Of a DNA stretch of 64,000 nt, positions 41,078 to 50,576 are shown one piece after another; positions within the stretch are counted from its first letter, which is position 1, and each line of letters begins with the position of its first letter. The stretch lies in contig NZ_CP149994.1 in NCBI RefSeq assembly GCF_051307055.1, positions 310,001-374,000 on the forward strand, in the 5' to 3' direction. The stretch comes from Dryocola sp051307055. GTDB taxonomy: Bacteria > Pseudomonadota > Gammaproteobacteria > Enterobacterales > Enterobacteriaceae. The notes below the pieces were generated by a model. That model did no database searches. It saw only the letters and a list, made by a program, of their open reading frames with translations, and had not been told where the DNA came from. A program made the position numbers and the translations under genes.

Positions 41078-41449
41078 ATGATCCAAGAACAGACTATGCT
41101 GACCGTGGCCGACAACTCCGGCGCGCGTCGCGTAATGTGTATCAAGGTTCTGGGTGGCTCGCACCGTCGCTACGCAGGCGTCGGCGACATCATCAAAATT
41201 ACCATCAAGGAAGCAATTCCTCGCGGTAAGGTGAAGAAAGGCGATGTGCTGAAAGCGGTAGTGGTGCGCACCAAGAAGGGTGTTCGTCGCCCGGACGGTT
41301 CTGTCATTCGCTTCGATGGTAATGCATGCGTTATTTTAAATAATAACAGCGAGCAGCCAATCGGCACGCGTATTTTTGGGCCGGTAACTCGTGAACTGCG
41401 TAATGAGAAGTTCATGAAAATTATCTCTCTGGCACCAGAAGTACTCTAA
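41078..41449 (+). CDS. rplN: 50S ribosomal protein L14
   Basis: 123 residues, interface protein that also binds the silencing factor RsfS. First gene of the spc operon. Confidence 0.98.
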   Translation: MIQEQTMLTVADNSGARRVMCIKVLGGSHRRYAGVGDIIKITIKEAIPRGKVKKGDVLKAVVVRTKKGVRRPDGSVIRFDGNACVILNNNSEQPIGTRIFGPVTRELRNEKFMKIISLAPEVL

Positions 41450-41459
41450 GGAGCGAATC

Positions 41460-41774
41460 ATGGCAGCTAAAATCCGTCGTGATGACGAAGTTATCGTGTT
41501 AACCGGTAAAGATAAAGGTAAGCGCGGTAAAGTTAAGAATGTCTTGTCTTCCGGCAAGCTCATCGTTGAAGGTATCAACCTGGTTAAAAAACATCAGAAG
41601 CCGGTTCCGGCCCTGAACCAACCAGGCGGCATCGTTGAAAAAGAAGCTGCAATTCAGGTTTCTAACGTTGCGCTCTTCAATGCGGCAACCGGCAAGGCTG
41701 ACCGTGTAGGCTTTAGATTCGAAGACGGCAAAAAAGTCCGTTTCTTCAAGTCTAACAGCGAAACTATCAAGTAA
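41460..41774 (+). CDS. rplX: 50S ribosomal protein L24
   Basis: 104 residues, KOW motif (VIVLTGKDKGKRGKVKNV), assembly initiator of the 50S. spc operon. Confidence 0.98.
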   Translation: MAAKIRRDDEVIVLTGKDKGKRGKVKNVLSSGKLIVEGINLVKKHQKPVPALNQPGGIVEKEAAIQVSNVALFNAATGKADRVGFRFEDGKKVRFFKSNSETIK

Positions 41775-41780
41775 TTTGGA

Positions 41781-41812
41781 GTAGTACGATGGCGAAACTG
41801 CATGATTACTAC
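41781..41812 (+). promoter_or_regulatory. S8 translational operator at the rplE start
   Basis: GTAGTA (41781-41786) pairs with TACTAC (41807-41812), enclosing the rplE ATG and a GCGAAACTGC stretch. In E. coli ribosomal protein S8 binds this mimic of its 16S site and represses rplE and the genes after it. Confidence 0.72.
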
Positions 41813-42328
41813 AAAGACGAAGTAGTTAAAAAACTCATGTCTGAGTTTAGCTACAATTCTGTCATGCAAGTCCCTCGGGTCGAGAAGATCACCCTGAATA
41901 TGGGTGTTGGTGAAGCGATCGCTGACAAGAAACTGCTGGATAACGCAGCAGCTGACCTGACAGCAATCTCCGGTCAAAAACCGTTGATCACCAAAGCACG
42001 CAAATCTGTTGCAGGCTTCAAAATCCGTCAGGGCTATCCGATCGGCTGTAAAGTAACTCTGCGTGGCGAACGCATGTGGGAGTTCCTTGAGCGCCTGATC
42101 ACCATTGCTGTACCACGTATCCGTGACTTCCGTGGCTTGTCCGCTAAGTCATTCGATGGCCGTGGTAACTACAGCATGGGTGTCCGTGAGCAGATCATCT
42201 TCCCAGAAATCGACTATGACAAAGTCGATCGCGTTCGTGGTTTGGATATTACCATTACCACTACTGCGAAATCTGATGATGAAGGCCGTGCTCTGCTGGC
42301 TGCCTTTAACTTCCCATTCCGCAAGTAA
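41789..42328 (+). CDS. rplE: 50S ribosomal protein L5
   Basis: 179 residues, binds 5S rRNA and the P-site tRNA at the central protuberance. First gene under S8 control in the spc operon. Confidence 0.98.
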   Translation: MAKLHDYYKDEVVKKLMSEFSYNSVMQVPRVEKITLNMGVGEAIADKKLLDNAAADLTAISGQKPLITKARKSVAGFKIRQGYPIGCKVTLRGERMWEFLERLITIAVPRIRDFRGLSAKSFDGRGNYSMGVREQIIFPEIDYDKVDRVRGLDITITTTAKSDDEGRALLAAFNFPFRK

Positions 42329-42341
42329 GGTAGGGTTACTA

Positions 42342-42647
42342 ATGGCTAAGCAATCCATGAAAGCACGCGAAGTCGTTCGCGTAAAACTGGCTGACAAATA
42401 CCGCGCTAAACGCGAGGAATTGAAAGCTATTATCTCTGGTGTGAACTCATCCGACGAAGAACGTTGGGATGCAGTTCTTAAGCTGCAGTCCCTGCCGCGT
42501 GATTCCAGCCCGTCTCGTCAGCGTAACCGCTGCCGTCAAACTGGTCGTCCGCACGCTTTCCTGCGGAAGTTCGGGTTGAGCCGTATTAAGGTCCGTGAAG
42601 CCGCTATGCGCGGTGAAATTCCGGGTCTTAAGAAGGCTAGCTGGTAA
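42342..42647 (+). CDS. rpsN: 30S ribosomal protein S14
   Basis: 101 residues from the ATG at 42342 (MAKQSMKAREVVRVKL). The long, zinc-free form usual in enterobacteria. Frame continues far upstream over rplE, which is a shadow. spc operon. Confidence 0.97.
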   Translation: MAKQSMKAREVVRVKLADKYRAKREELKAIISGVNSSDEERWDAVLKLQSLPRDSSPSRQRNRCRQTGRPHAFLRKFGLSRIKVREAAMRGEIPGLKKASW

Positions 42648-42680
42648 TTGTCACCAATTGAATCACGGGAGTAAAGACAG

Positions 42681-43073
42681 ATGAGCATGCAAGATCCGAT
42701 CGCGGATATGCTGACCCGTATCCGTAACGGTCAAGCCGCGAATAAAGTTGCGGTCACCATGCCTTCCTCCAAGCTGAAATTGGCAATTGCCAACGTGCTG
42801 AAAGAAGAAGGCTATATCGAAGATTTTAAAATTGAAGGCGACACTAAGCCTGAACTGGAACTGACTCTTAAGTATTTCCAGGGCAAGGCTGTGGTAGAGA
42901 GCATTCAGCGAGTCAGCCGCCCAGGTCTGCGCATCTATAAGAAAAAAGATGAGCTGCCTAAAGTTATGGCCGGTATGGGTATTGCTGTCGTTTCTACCTC
43001 TAAAGGTGTTATGACTGATCGTGCAGCGCGCCAGGCTGGTCTTGGTGGCGAAATTATCTGCTACGTAGCCTAA
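42681..43073 (+). CDS. rpsH: 30S ribosomal protein S8
   Basis: 130 residues, central-domain 16S binder and autogenous repressor of the spc operon. MSMQDPIADMLTRIRNGQ start. Confidence 0.98.
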   Translation: MSMQDPIADMLTRIRNGQAANKVAVTMPSSKLKLAIANVLKEEGYIEDFKIEGDTKPELELTLKYFQGKAVVESIQRVSRPGLRIYKKKDELPKVMAGMGIAVVSTSKGVMTDRAARQAGLGGEIICYVA

Positions 43074-43086
43074 TTGGAGGAATAAA

Positions 43087-43620
43087 ATGTCTCGTGTTGC
43101 TAAAGCACCGGTCGTTATTCCTGCTGGCGTAGAGGTAAAACTCAACGGTCAGGTTATTTCGATCAAAGGTAAGAACGGCGAGCTGACTCGTACTATCAAC
43201 GATGCTGTTGAAGTTAATCACGCTGATAATGCTCTGACTTTCGCTCCGCGCGAAGGCTTTGCAAACGCGTGGGCCCAGGCGGGTACCACTCGTGCGTTAT
43301 TAAATGCAATGGTTGTCGGTGTTACCGAAGGCTTCACTAAGAAGCTGCAGCTGGTTGGTGTAGGTTATCGTGCGGCTGTTAAAGGCGACGTGGTGAATTT
43401 AGCCCTGGGCTTCTCTCACCCTGTTGAGCATAAGCTGCCAGCGGGTATCACTGCTGAATGTCCGACTCAAACTGAAATCGTGCTGAAAGGCGCTGATAAA
43501 CAGGCGATCGGCCAAGTAGCTGCTGACCTGCGTGCCTACCGTCGTCCTGAGCCATATAAAGGCAAGGGTGTTCGTTACGCCGACGAAGTCGTGCGTACCA
43601 AAGAGGCTAAGAAGAAGTAA
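43087..43620 (+). CDS. rplF: 50S ribosomal protein L6
   Basis: 177 residues, near the GTPase-associated stalk base; conserved RRPEPYKGKGVRY. spc operon. Confidence 0.98.
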   Translation: MSRVAKAPVVIPAGVEVKLNGQVISIKGKNGELTRTINDAVEVNHADNALTFAPREGFANAWAQAGTTRALLNAMVVGVTEGFTKKLQLVGVGYRAAVKGDVVNLALGFSHPVEHKLPAGITAECPTQTEIVLKGADKQAIGQVAADLRAYRRPEPYKGKGVRYADEVVRTKEAKKK

Positions 43621-43629
43621 GGTAACACT

Positions 43630-43983
43630 ATGGATAAGAAATCTGCTCGTATCCGTCGTGCGACCCGCGCACGTCACAAGCTTAAAGAACTGGGTGCGAC
43701 TCGTCTGGTGGTACATCGTACCCCGCGTCACATTTACGCACAGGTTATCGCATCAAACGGTTCAGAAGTGCTGGTAGCTGCCTCTACTGTAGAGAAAGCT
43801 ATCGCTGAGCCACTGAAGTACACTGGAAACAAAGACGCCGCTGCAGCTGTGGGTAAAGCTGTTGCAGAGCGCGCGCTGGAAAAAGGCATCACCGTTGTTG
43901 CTTTTGACCGTGCTGGTTTCCAATATCATGGTCGTGTCCAGGCACTGGCAGATGCTGCCCGTGATGCTGGCCTTCAGTTCTAA
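43630..43983 (+). CDS. rplR: 50S ribosomal protein L18
   Basis: 117 residues, 5S rRNA-binding protein. spc operon. Confidence 0.98.
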   Translation: MDKKSARIRRATRARHKLKELGATRLVVHRTPRHIYAQVIASNGSEVLVAASTVEKAIAEPLKYTGNKDAAAAVGKAVAERALEKGITVVAFDRAGFQYHGRVQALADAARDAGLQF

Positions 43984-43997
43984 GGTAGAGGTGTAAG

Positions 43998-44498
43998 ATG
44001 GCTCACATCGAAAAACAAGCTGGCGAACTGCAGGAAAAGCTGATCGCGGTAAATCGCGTATCTAAAACCGTTAAAGGTGGTCGTATTTTCTCCTTCACTG
44101 CTCTGACAGTGGTTGGTGATGGTAACGGTCGCATTGGTTTTGGTTACGGTAAAGCGCGTGAAGTTCCAGCAGCGATCCAGAAAGCGATGGAAAAAGCCCG
44201 TCGCAACATGATTAACGTCGCGCTGAACCACGGCACCCTGCAGCACCCTGTTAAAGGCGTGCATACAGGCTCTCGTGTGTTCATGCAGCCGGCTTCCGAA
44301 GGTACCGGTATCATCGCCGGTGGTGCAATGCGCGCCGTTCTGGAAGTCGCTGGAGTGCATAACGTTCTGGCTAAAGCATATGGTTCCACCAACCCGATTA
44401 ACGTGGTTCGTGCAACTATTGATGGCCTGGCGAATATGAAGTCTCCGGAAATGGTCGCTGCCAAGCGTGGTAAATCCGTTGAAGAAATTCTGGGGTAA
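43998..44498 (+). CDS. rpsE: 30S ribosomal protein S5
   Basis: 166 residues (E. coli 167). Decoding fidelity and mRNA helicase; the spectinomycin-loop region (VSKTVKGGRIFSFTA) is wild type. spc operon. Confidence 0.98.
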   Translation: MAHIEKQAGELQEKLIAVNRVSKTVKGGRIFSFTALTVVGDGNGRIGFGYGKAREVPAAIQKAMEKARRNMINVALNHGTLQHPVKGVHTGSRVFMQPASEGTGIIAGGAMRAVLEVAGVHNVLAKAYGSTNPINVVRATIDGLANMKSPEMVAAKRGKSVEEILG

Positions 44499-44504
44499 TT
44501 GACC

Positions 44505-44684
44505 ATGGCAAAGACTATTAAAATTACACAAACCCGCAGTGCAATCGGTCGTCTGCCGAAACACAAGGCAACGCTGCTTGGCCTGGGTCTGCGTCGTATT
44601 GGCCACACCGTAGAGCGTGAGGATACTCCTGCTGTACGTGGTATGGTCAACGCGGTTTCCTACATGGTTAAAGTTGAGGAGTAA
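44505..44684 (+). CDS. rpmD: 50S ribosomal protein L30
   Basis: 59 residues from the ATG at 44505 (MAKTIKITQTRSAIGR), six bases after the rpsE stop; an in-frame start two codons earlier is less conserved. spc operon. Confidence 0.97.
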   Translation: MAKTIKITQTRSAIGRLPKHKATLLGLGLRRIGHTVEREDTPAVRGMVNAVSYMVKVEE

Positions 44685-44687
44685 GAG

Positions 44688-45122
44688 ATGCGTTTAAATA
44701 CTCTGTCTCCAGCCGAAGGGTCTAAGCACGCTTCCAAGCGTCTGGGTCGTGGTATCGGTTCTGGTCTCGGCAAAACCGGCGGTCGTGGTCACAAAGGTCA
44801 GAACTCTCGTTCTGGCGGTGGCGTACGTCGTGGGTTCGAAGGTGGCCAGATGCCGTTGTACCGTCGTCTGCCGAAATTCGGTTTCACCTCTCGCAAAGCA
44901 ATGATCACCGCAGAGATTCGTCTGTCCGATCTGGCGAAAGTTGAAGGCGACGTAGTTGACCTGAACACGCTGAAAGCAGCAAACATTATCGGTATTCAGA
45001 TTGAGTTCGCGAAAGTGATCCTGTCTGGCGAGGTCACTCGTCCGGTAACTGTTAGCGGCCTGCGTGTCACCAAAGGCGCTCGTGCTGCTATCGAAGCTGC
45101 TGGCGGTAAAATCGAGGAATAA
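44688..45122 (+). CDS. rplO: 50S ribosomal protein L15
   Basis: 144 residues, Gly/Arg-rich N-terminal extension (GRGIGSGLGKTGGRGHKGQ) threading the 23S core. Immediately before secY. Confidence 0.98.
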   Translation: MRLNTLSPAEGSKHASKRLGRGIGSGLGKTGGRGHKGQNSRSGGGVRRGFEGGQMPLYRRLPKFGFTSRKAMITAEIRLSDLAKVEGDVVDLNTLKAANIIGIQIEFAKVILSGEVTRPVTVSGLRVTKGARAAIEAAGGKIEE

Positions 45123-45129
45123 GTAGCAG

Positions 45130-46461
45130 ATGGCAAAGCAACCGGGATTAGATTTTCAAAGTGCTAAAGGTGGGCTTGGCGAGCTGAAACGCAGACTGAT
45201 GTTTGTTATCGGTGCGCTGATTGTGTTCCGCGTTGGCTCTTTTATTCCGATCCCTGGTATTGATGCCGCTGTACTTGCCAAACTGCTTGAACAACAGCGA
45301 GGCACTATCATTGAAATGTTTAACATGTTCTCTGGTGGTGCTCTCAGCCGTGCTTCTATCTTTGCATTGGGTATCATGCCGTACATTTCGGCATCGATCA
45401 TTATCCAGCTGCTGACGGTGGTTCATCCAGCGTTAGCAGAGTTAAAGAAAGAAGGGGAGTCTGGTCGTCGTAAGATCAGCCAGTACACCCGCTACGGCAC
45501 TCTGGTGTTGGCAATATTCCAGTCAATCGGTATTGCTACCGGTTTACCGAATATGCCTGGTATGCAAGGCCTGGTGTTAAACCCAAGCTTTGCATTCTAT
45601 TTCACCGCTGTTGTGAGTCTGGTCACCGGAACTATGTTCCTTATGTGGCTTGGCGAACAGATTACTGAACGCGGTATCGGCAACGGTATCTCAATCATAA
45701 TCTTCGCGGGTATCGTTGCGGGTTTACCGCCGGCCATTGGCCATACCATCGAACAAGCGCGGCAAGGCGACCTGCACTTCCTCCTGTTGCTGTTGGTTGC
45801 AGTATTAGTATTCGCAGTGACCTTCTTCGTTGTTTTTGTTGAGCGTGGCCAACGCCGCATTGTGGTAAACTACGCGAAACGTCAACAGGGTCGTCGTGTC
45901 TATGCTGCGCAGAGCACGCATTTACCGCTGAAAGTGAACATGGCAGGGGTTATCCCGGCGATCTTTGCTTCCAGTATTATTCTGTTCCCGGCGACCATCG
46001 CGTCATGGTTCGGGGGCGGTACCGGTTGGAACTGGCTGACAACAATTTCGCTGTATTTGCAGCCTGGGCAACCGCTTTATGTGTTACTCTATGCGTCTGC
46101 AATCATCTTCTTCTGTTTCTTCTATACGGCGTTGGTTTTCAACCCGCGTGAAACAGCAGATAACCTGAAGAAGTCCGGTGCATTTGTACCAGGAATTCGT
46201 CCGGGAGAACAAACGGCGAAGTATATTGATAAAGTAATGACGCGCCTGACCCTGGTTGGTGCGCTCTACATTACCTTTATCTGCCTAATCCCGGAGTTCA
46301 TGCGTGATGCGATGAAAGTGCCGTTCTACTTCGGTGGGACCTCACTGCTTATTGTCGTCGTGGTCATCATGGACTTTATGGCTCAAGTGCAAACTCTGAT
46401 GATGTCCAGTCAGTACGAGTCTGCATTGAAGAAAGCGAACCTGAAAGGCTACGGCCGTTAA
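45130..46461 (+). CDS. secY: Preprotein translocase subunit SecY
   Basis: 443 residues, ten transmembrane segments, the channel of the Sec translocon with SecE and SecG. Conserved GIGNGISIIIFAGI near residue 180 and the plug region after the first segment. Sited in the spc operon after rplO as in most bacteria. Confidence 0.98.
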   Translation: MAKQPGLDFQSAKGGLGELKRRLMFVIGALIVFRVGSFIPIPGIDAAVLAKLLEQQRGTIIEMFNMFSGGALSRASIFALGIMPYISASIIIQLLTVVHPALAELKKEGESGRRKISQYTRYGTLVLAIFQSIGIATGLPNMPGMQGLVLNPSFAFYFTAVVSLVTGTMFLMWLGEQITERGIGNGISIIIFAGIVAGLPPAIGHTIEQARQGDLHFLLLLLVAVLVFAVTFFVVFVERGQRRIVVNYAKRQQGRRVYAAQSTHLPLKVNMAGVIPAIFASSIILFPATIASWFGGGTGWNWLTTISLYLQPGQPLYVLLYASAIIFFCFFYTALVFNPRETADNLKKSGAFVPGIRPGEQTAKYIDKVMTRLTLVGALYITFICLIPEFMRDAMKVPFYFGGTSLLIVVVVIMDFMAQVQTLMMSSQYESALKKANLKGYGR

Positions 46462-46608
<147 letters not shown>

Positions 46609-46626
46609 TTATCTCGCATATTTTTC

Positions 46627-46655
46627 TTGCAAAGTTGGGTTGAGCTGGCTAGATT
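46627..46655 (+). promoter_or_regulatory. alpha operon promoter
   Basis: TTGCAA (46627-46632), 17-base spacer, TAGATT (46650-46655), 19 bases after rpmJ. The surrounding bases match the region of the E. coli alpha promoter closely. An overlapping hairpin GCTGGCTA / TAGCCAGC (46644-46662) may act as a partial spc terminator. Confidence 0.72.
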
Positions 46656-46661
46656 AGCCAG

Positions 46662-46757
46662 CCAATCTTTTGTATGTCTATGCGTTTCCATTTGAGTATC
46701 CTGAAAACGGGCTTTTCGGTATGGGACGCATAATCAAAATAGTAGGAGTGCATAGTG
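46662..46757 (+). promoter_or_regulatory. alpha operon leader (S4-binding pseudoknot)
   Basis: About 95 bases before the rpsM GTG, with GTTTCCATTTGAGTATCC, the ACGGGCTTTTCGGT loop and GTAGGAGTGCATAGTG as in E. coli, where the mRNA folds into a nested pseudoknot that S4 traps to stop translation of the alpha operon. Confidence 0.8.
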
Positions 46758-47111
46758 GCCCGTATAGCAGGCATTAACATTCCTGATCAGAAACATGCCG
46801 TAATCGCATTGACTTCGATTTACGGTGTCGGCAAGACTCGCTCTAAGGCCATTTGTGCCTCTGCGGGTATCGCTGAAGATGTTAAGATCAGTGAGCTGTC
46901 TGAAGAACAAATCGACACGCTGCGTGACGAAGTTGCCAAATTTGTCGTTGAAGGTGATCTGCGCCGTGAAGTGAGCATGAGCATCAAGCGTCTGATGGAC
47001 CTTGGTTGCTATCGCGGTTTGCGTCATCGTCGTGGTCTTCCAGTACGCGGTCAGCGTACCAAGACCAACGCCCGTACCCGTAAGGGTCCGCGCAAACCGA
47101 TCAAGAAATAA
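46755..47111 (+). CDS. rpsM: 30S ribosomal protein S13
   Basis: 118 residues, GTG start within the S4-regulated leader, as in E. coli. 30S head protein contacting P-site tRNA. First gene of the alpha operon. Confidence 0.98.
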   Translation: MARIAGINIPDQKHAVIALTSIYGVGKTRSKAICASAGIAEDVKISELSEEQIDTLRDEVAKFVVEGDLRREVSMSIKRLMDLGCYRGLRHRRGLPVRGQRTKTNARTRKGPRKPIKK

Positions 47112-47127
47112 TCGGGGTGATTGAATA

Positions 47128-47517
47128 ATGGCAAAGGCACCAGTTCGTGCACGTAAGCGTGTAAGAAAACAAGTCTCTGACGGCGTGGCTCATGTCCATG
47201 CTTCTTTCAACAACACAATCGTTACTATTACCGATCGTCAGGGTAACGCTTTGGGTTGGGCAACTGCCGGTGGTTCCGGTTTCCGTGGTTCTCGCAAATC
47301 TACTCCGTTCGCAGCTCAGGTTGCAGCAGAGCGTTGCGCAGAAGCCGTGAAAGAATACGGTATCAAGAACCTGGAAGTTATGGTTAAGGGACCGGGTCCG
47401 GGTCGCGAATCTACTATTCGTGCTCTGAACGCCGCTGGTTTCCGCATCACTAATATTACTGATGTGACTCCGATCCCTCACAACGGTTGTCGTCCGCCGA
47501 AAAAACGTCGCGTATAA
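47128..47517 (+). CDS. rpsK: 30S ribosomal protein S11
   Basis: 129 residues, platform protein of the 30S; Asn-Gly in PHNGCRPPKKRRV is the usual isoaspartate site. alpha operon. Confidence 0.98.
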   Translation: MAKAPVRARKRVRKQVSDGVAHVHASFNNTIVTITDRQGNALGWATAGGSGFRGSRKSTPFAAQVAAERCAEAVKEYGIKNLEVMVKGPGPGRESTIRALNAAGFRITNITDVTPIPHNGCRPPKKRRV

Positions 47518-47550
47518 CGCCCGTTTTTTTAGGAATGTTGGAGAAAGAAA

Positions 47551-48171
47551 ATGGCAAGATATTTGGGTCCTAAGCTCAAGCTGAGCCGTCGTGAGGGCAC
47601 GGACTTATTCCTTAAGTCTGGCGTTCGCGCGATCGATACCAAGTGTAAAATTGAACAAGCTCCTGGCCAGCACGGTGCGCGTAAACCGCGTCTGTCTGAC
47701 TATGGTGTGCAGTTGCGTGAAAAGCAAAAAGTTCGCCGTACCTACGGTGTGCTGGAGCGTCAGTTCCGTAACTACTATAAAGAAGCAGCTCGTCTGAAAG
47801 GCAACACCGGTGAAAACCTGTTGACTCTGCTGGAAGGTCGTCTGGACAACGTTGTTTACCGTATGGGCTTTGGCGCTACTCGTGCAGAAGCACGTCAGCT
47901 GGTTAGCCACAAGTCAGTAATGGTAAATGGTCGTGTTGTTAACATCGCTTCTTATCAGGTAACTCCGAATGACGTAGTCAGCATCCGTGAGAAAGCCAAA
48001 AAGCAATCTCGCGTGAAGGCCGCTCTGGAGCTGGCTGAGCAGCGTGAAAAGCCAACCTGGCTGGAAGTTGATGCTGCCAAGATGGAAGGTCTGTTCAAGC
48101 GTAAGCCTGAGCGTACCGATCTGTCTGCGGACATTAACGAACACCTGATCGTCGAGCTTTACTCCAAGTAA
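47551..48171 (+). CDS. rpsD: 30S ribosomal protein S4
   Basis: 206 residues, assembly initiator of the 30S, mRNA helicase and repressor of the alpha operon; also an rRNA antitermination factor. S4 RNA-binding domain around residues 95-155. Confidence 0.98.
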   Translation: MARYLGPKLKLSRREGTDLFLKSGVRAIDTKCKIEQAPGQHGARKPRLSDYGVQLREKQKVRRTYGVLERQFRNYYKEAARLKGNTGENLLTLLEGRLDNVVYRMGFGATRAEARQLVSHKSVMVNGRVVNIASYQVTPNDVVSIREKAKKQSRVKAALELAEQREKPTWLEVDAAKMEGLFKRKPERTDLSADINEHLIVELYSK

Positions 48172-48196
48172 AGCTTAGTACCAAAGAGAGGACACA

Positions 48197-49186
48197 ATGC
48201 AGGGTTCTGTGACAGAGTTTCTAAAACCGCGCCTGGTAGATATCGAGCAAGTGAGTTCGACGCACGCCAAGGTGACCCTTGAGCCTTTAGAGCGTGGCTT
48301 TGGCCATACTCTTGGTAACGCACTGCGCCGTATTCTGCTTTCGTCTATGCCGGGTTGCGCGGTGACAGAGGTTGAGATTGATGGTGTACTACATGAGTAC
48401 AGCACCAAAGAAGGCGTTCAGGAAGATATCCTGGAAATCCTGCTCAACCTGAAAGGGCTGGCGGTGAGAGTTCAAGGCAAAGATGAAGTTATTCTTACCC
48501 TGAATAAATCTGGCATTGGCCCTGTGACTGCAGCCGACATCACTCATGATGGTGATGTCGAAATCGTCAAGCCGCAGCACGTGATCTGCCACCTGACCGA
48601 TGAGAACGCATCTATTAGTATGCGTATCAAAGTTCAGCGCGGTCGCGGTTATGTGCCGGCCTCTGCCCGAATTCATTCGGAAGAAGATGAGCGCCCAATC
48701 GGCCGTCTGCTGGTCGACGCCTGCTACAGCCCTGTAGAGCGTATTGCCTACAATGTTGAAGCAGCGCGTGTTGAACAGCGTACCGACCTGGACAAGCTGG
48801 TCATCGAAATGGAAACCAACGGCACAATCGATCCTGAAGAGGCGATTCGTCGTGCGGCAACCATTCTGGCTGAACAACTTGAAGCTTTCGTTGATTTACG
48901 TGATGTACGTCAGCCGGAAGTTAAAGAAGAGAAACCAGAATTCGATCCGATCTTGCTGCGCCCTGTTGACGATCTGGAATTGACTGTCCGCTCTGCTAAC
49001 TGCCTTAAGGCAGAAGCTATCCACTATATCGGTGATCTGGTACAGCGTACTGAGGTTGAGCTGCTTAAAACGCCTAACCTTGGTAAAAAATCTCTTACTG
49101 AGATTAAAGACGTGCTGGCTTCCCGTGGACTGTCTCTGGGCATGCGCCTGGAAAACTGGCCACCGGCAAGCATCGCTGACGAGTAA
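48197..49186 (+). CDS. rpoA: RNA polymerase alpha subunit
   Basis: 329 residues, E. coli length. N-terminal domain (1-235) dimerises and assembles beta/beta'; a linker and C-terminal domain (250-329) bind UP elements and activators; R265 in [10 protein letters not shown] is present. Such an alpha-CTD can use the A/T-rich UP-like region ahead of rrn P1 in this window and CRP contacts. Confidence 0.98.
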
Positions 49187-49226
49187 CCGGATCACAGGTT
49201 AAGGTTTTACTGAGAAGGATAAGGTC

Positions 49227-49613
49227 ATGCGCCATCGTAAGAGTGGTCGTCAACTGAACCGCAACAGCAGCCATCGCCAGGCTATGTTCCGCAATATGGC
49301 AGGTTCACTGGTTCGTCATGAAATCATCAAGACGACCCTGCCTAAAGCGAAAGAGCTGCGTCGCGTAGTTGAGCCGCTGATTACTCTTGCCAAGACTGAT
49401 AGCGTTGCTAATCGTCGTCTGGCATTCGCCCGTACTCGTGATAACGAGATCGTGGCAAAACTGTTTAATGAACTGGGTCCGCGTTTTGCGAGCCGTACAG
49501 GTGGTTACACTCGTATTCTGAAGTGTGGCTTCCGTGCTGGTGACAATGCTCCGATGGCTTACATCGAGCTGGTTGATCGCGCCGAGTCTCAAACAGGAGC
49601 TGCTGCAGAGTAA
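49227..49613 (+). CDS. rplQ: 50S ribosomal protein L17
   Basis: 128 residues (E. coli 127), tunnel-exit protein. Last gene of the alpha operon, followed by its terminator. Confidence 0.98.
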   Translation: MRHRKSGRQLNRNSSHRQAMFRNMAGSLVRHEIIKTTLPKAKELRRVVEPLITLAKTDSVANRRLAFARTRDNEIVAKLFNELGPRFASRTGGYTRILKCGFRAGDNAPMAYIELVDRAESQTGAAAE

Positions 49614-49628
49614 TCTGCAGTAACGTAG

Positions 49629-49657
49629 AAAAACCGGGCTTGCCCGGTTTTTTTATA
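49629..49657 (+). terminator. alpha operon terminator
   Basis: Stem AAACCGGGC / GCCCGGTTT with a TT loop and a run of seven T. Confidence 0.93.
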
Positions 49658-49726
49658 TCTGCAATTTCCCTTTCCGCACGATTCCGTCGTATTCTTGATT
49701 TATTTCTGGCCTGATGTTGAACGCTT

Positions 49727-50092
49727 ATGTGGCTACTCGATCAATGGGCTGAACGCCATATTGTTGACTCTCAGCGTAAAGGTGAGTTCGATGCACTACC
49801 GGGTGCCGGGCGTCCGCTCGTGCTTGATGACGATTCCCATATTCCGGCAGAATTGCGCACAGCTTTTCGCCTTTTAAAAAATGCCGGTTGTCTGCCGCCC
49901 GAACTTCAGCAGCGTAAAGATGCCATCGAGCTTAACGACCTGCTCAGAACCATCGATCAGGCGCATCCGGATTACCCGGCTATCAGCAAAAAATTAATGC
50001 TGCTTGAATTAAAGCTACGCCAGGCTGGTTTAAGCACGGATTTCCTGCACGGGGAATATGCCGACGCGTTGCTTCATAAAGTAGAGGAATAG
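49727..50092 (+). CDS. yhdN: YhdN, DUF1992 (DnaJ-C28-like) protein
   Basis: 121 residues (E. coli 122). Conserved start WLLDQWAERHIVDSQRKGEFDALPGAGRPL is the DUF1992 signature. Function unknown. Its stop is one codon before the zntR ATG, so the two are probably co-transcribed. Confidence 0.92.
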   Translation: MWLLDQWAERHIVDSQRKGEFDALPGAGRPLVLDDDSHIPAELRTAFRLLKNAGCLPPELQQRKDAIELNDLLRTIDQAHPDYPAISKKLMLLELKLRQAGLSTDFLHGEYADALLHKVEE

Positions 50093-50095
50093 TTG

Positions 50096-50512
50096 ATGTA
50101 TCGTATTGGAGAACTGGCGAGGCTTGCTGATGTCACACCTGATACCATCCGTTATTACGAAAAGCAGCAAATGATGGAGCATGAGGTAAGGACCGAGGGC
50201 GGTTTCCGGCTCTACGGTGAAACCGATCTTCAGCGCCTTAAGTTTATCCGCTATGCCAAGCAGCTAGGCTTTACGCTTGAAACCATCCGTGAGTTGCTAT
50301 CGATCCGCATCGATCCTGAGCATCACACCTGTCAGGAGTCGAAGGGCATTGTACAAAGCCGCCTGAAAGAGGTTGAGGCAAAAATCAGCGAGCTGGAACA
50401 TATGCGTAAATCGTTACAGCGGCTCAATGATACGTGCTGCGGCAGCGCGCACAGCAGCGTTTATTGCTCAATACTCGAAGCGCTGGAGCAGGGCGCAAGC
50501 CGGAGAAAATAG
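50096..50512 (+). CDS. zntR: Zinc-responsive MerR-family regulator ZntR
   Basis: 138 residues from the ATG at 50096 (MYRIGELARLADVTPDTIRYYE). MerR-type helix-turn-helix, long dimer helix, and metal-site cysteines in HTCQES, NDTCCGS and SSVYC. Activates zntA, the Zn/Cd/Pb exporter gene, elsewhere in the genome. C-terminal tail is a little shorter than in E. coli (141). Confidence 0.94.
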   Translation: MYRIGELARLADVTPDTIRYYEKQQMMEHEVRTEGGFRLYGETDLQRLKFIRYAKQLGFTLETIRELLSIRIDPEHHTCQESKGIVQSRLKEVEAKISELEHMRKSLQRLNDTCCGSAHSSVYCSILEALEQGASRRK

Positions 50513-50576
50513 CTGTTGCTGTATGTTTAGCGCAGGCATAGAATCTCGTCGTTATTTTAATCATCCTGGAGTTTTT

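Noticed and set aside
50373..50576. Upstream in-frame extension of arfA over zntR
   Set aside because: It is an alternative frame of zntR; ArfA homology begins at MSRYQ at 50577.
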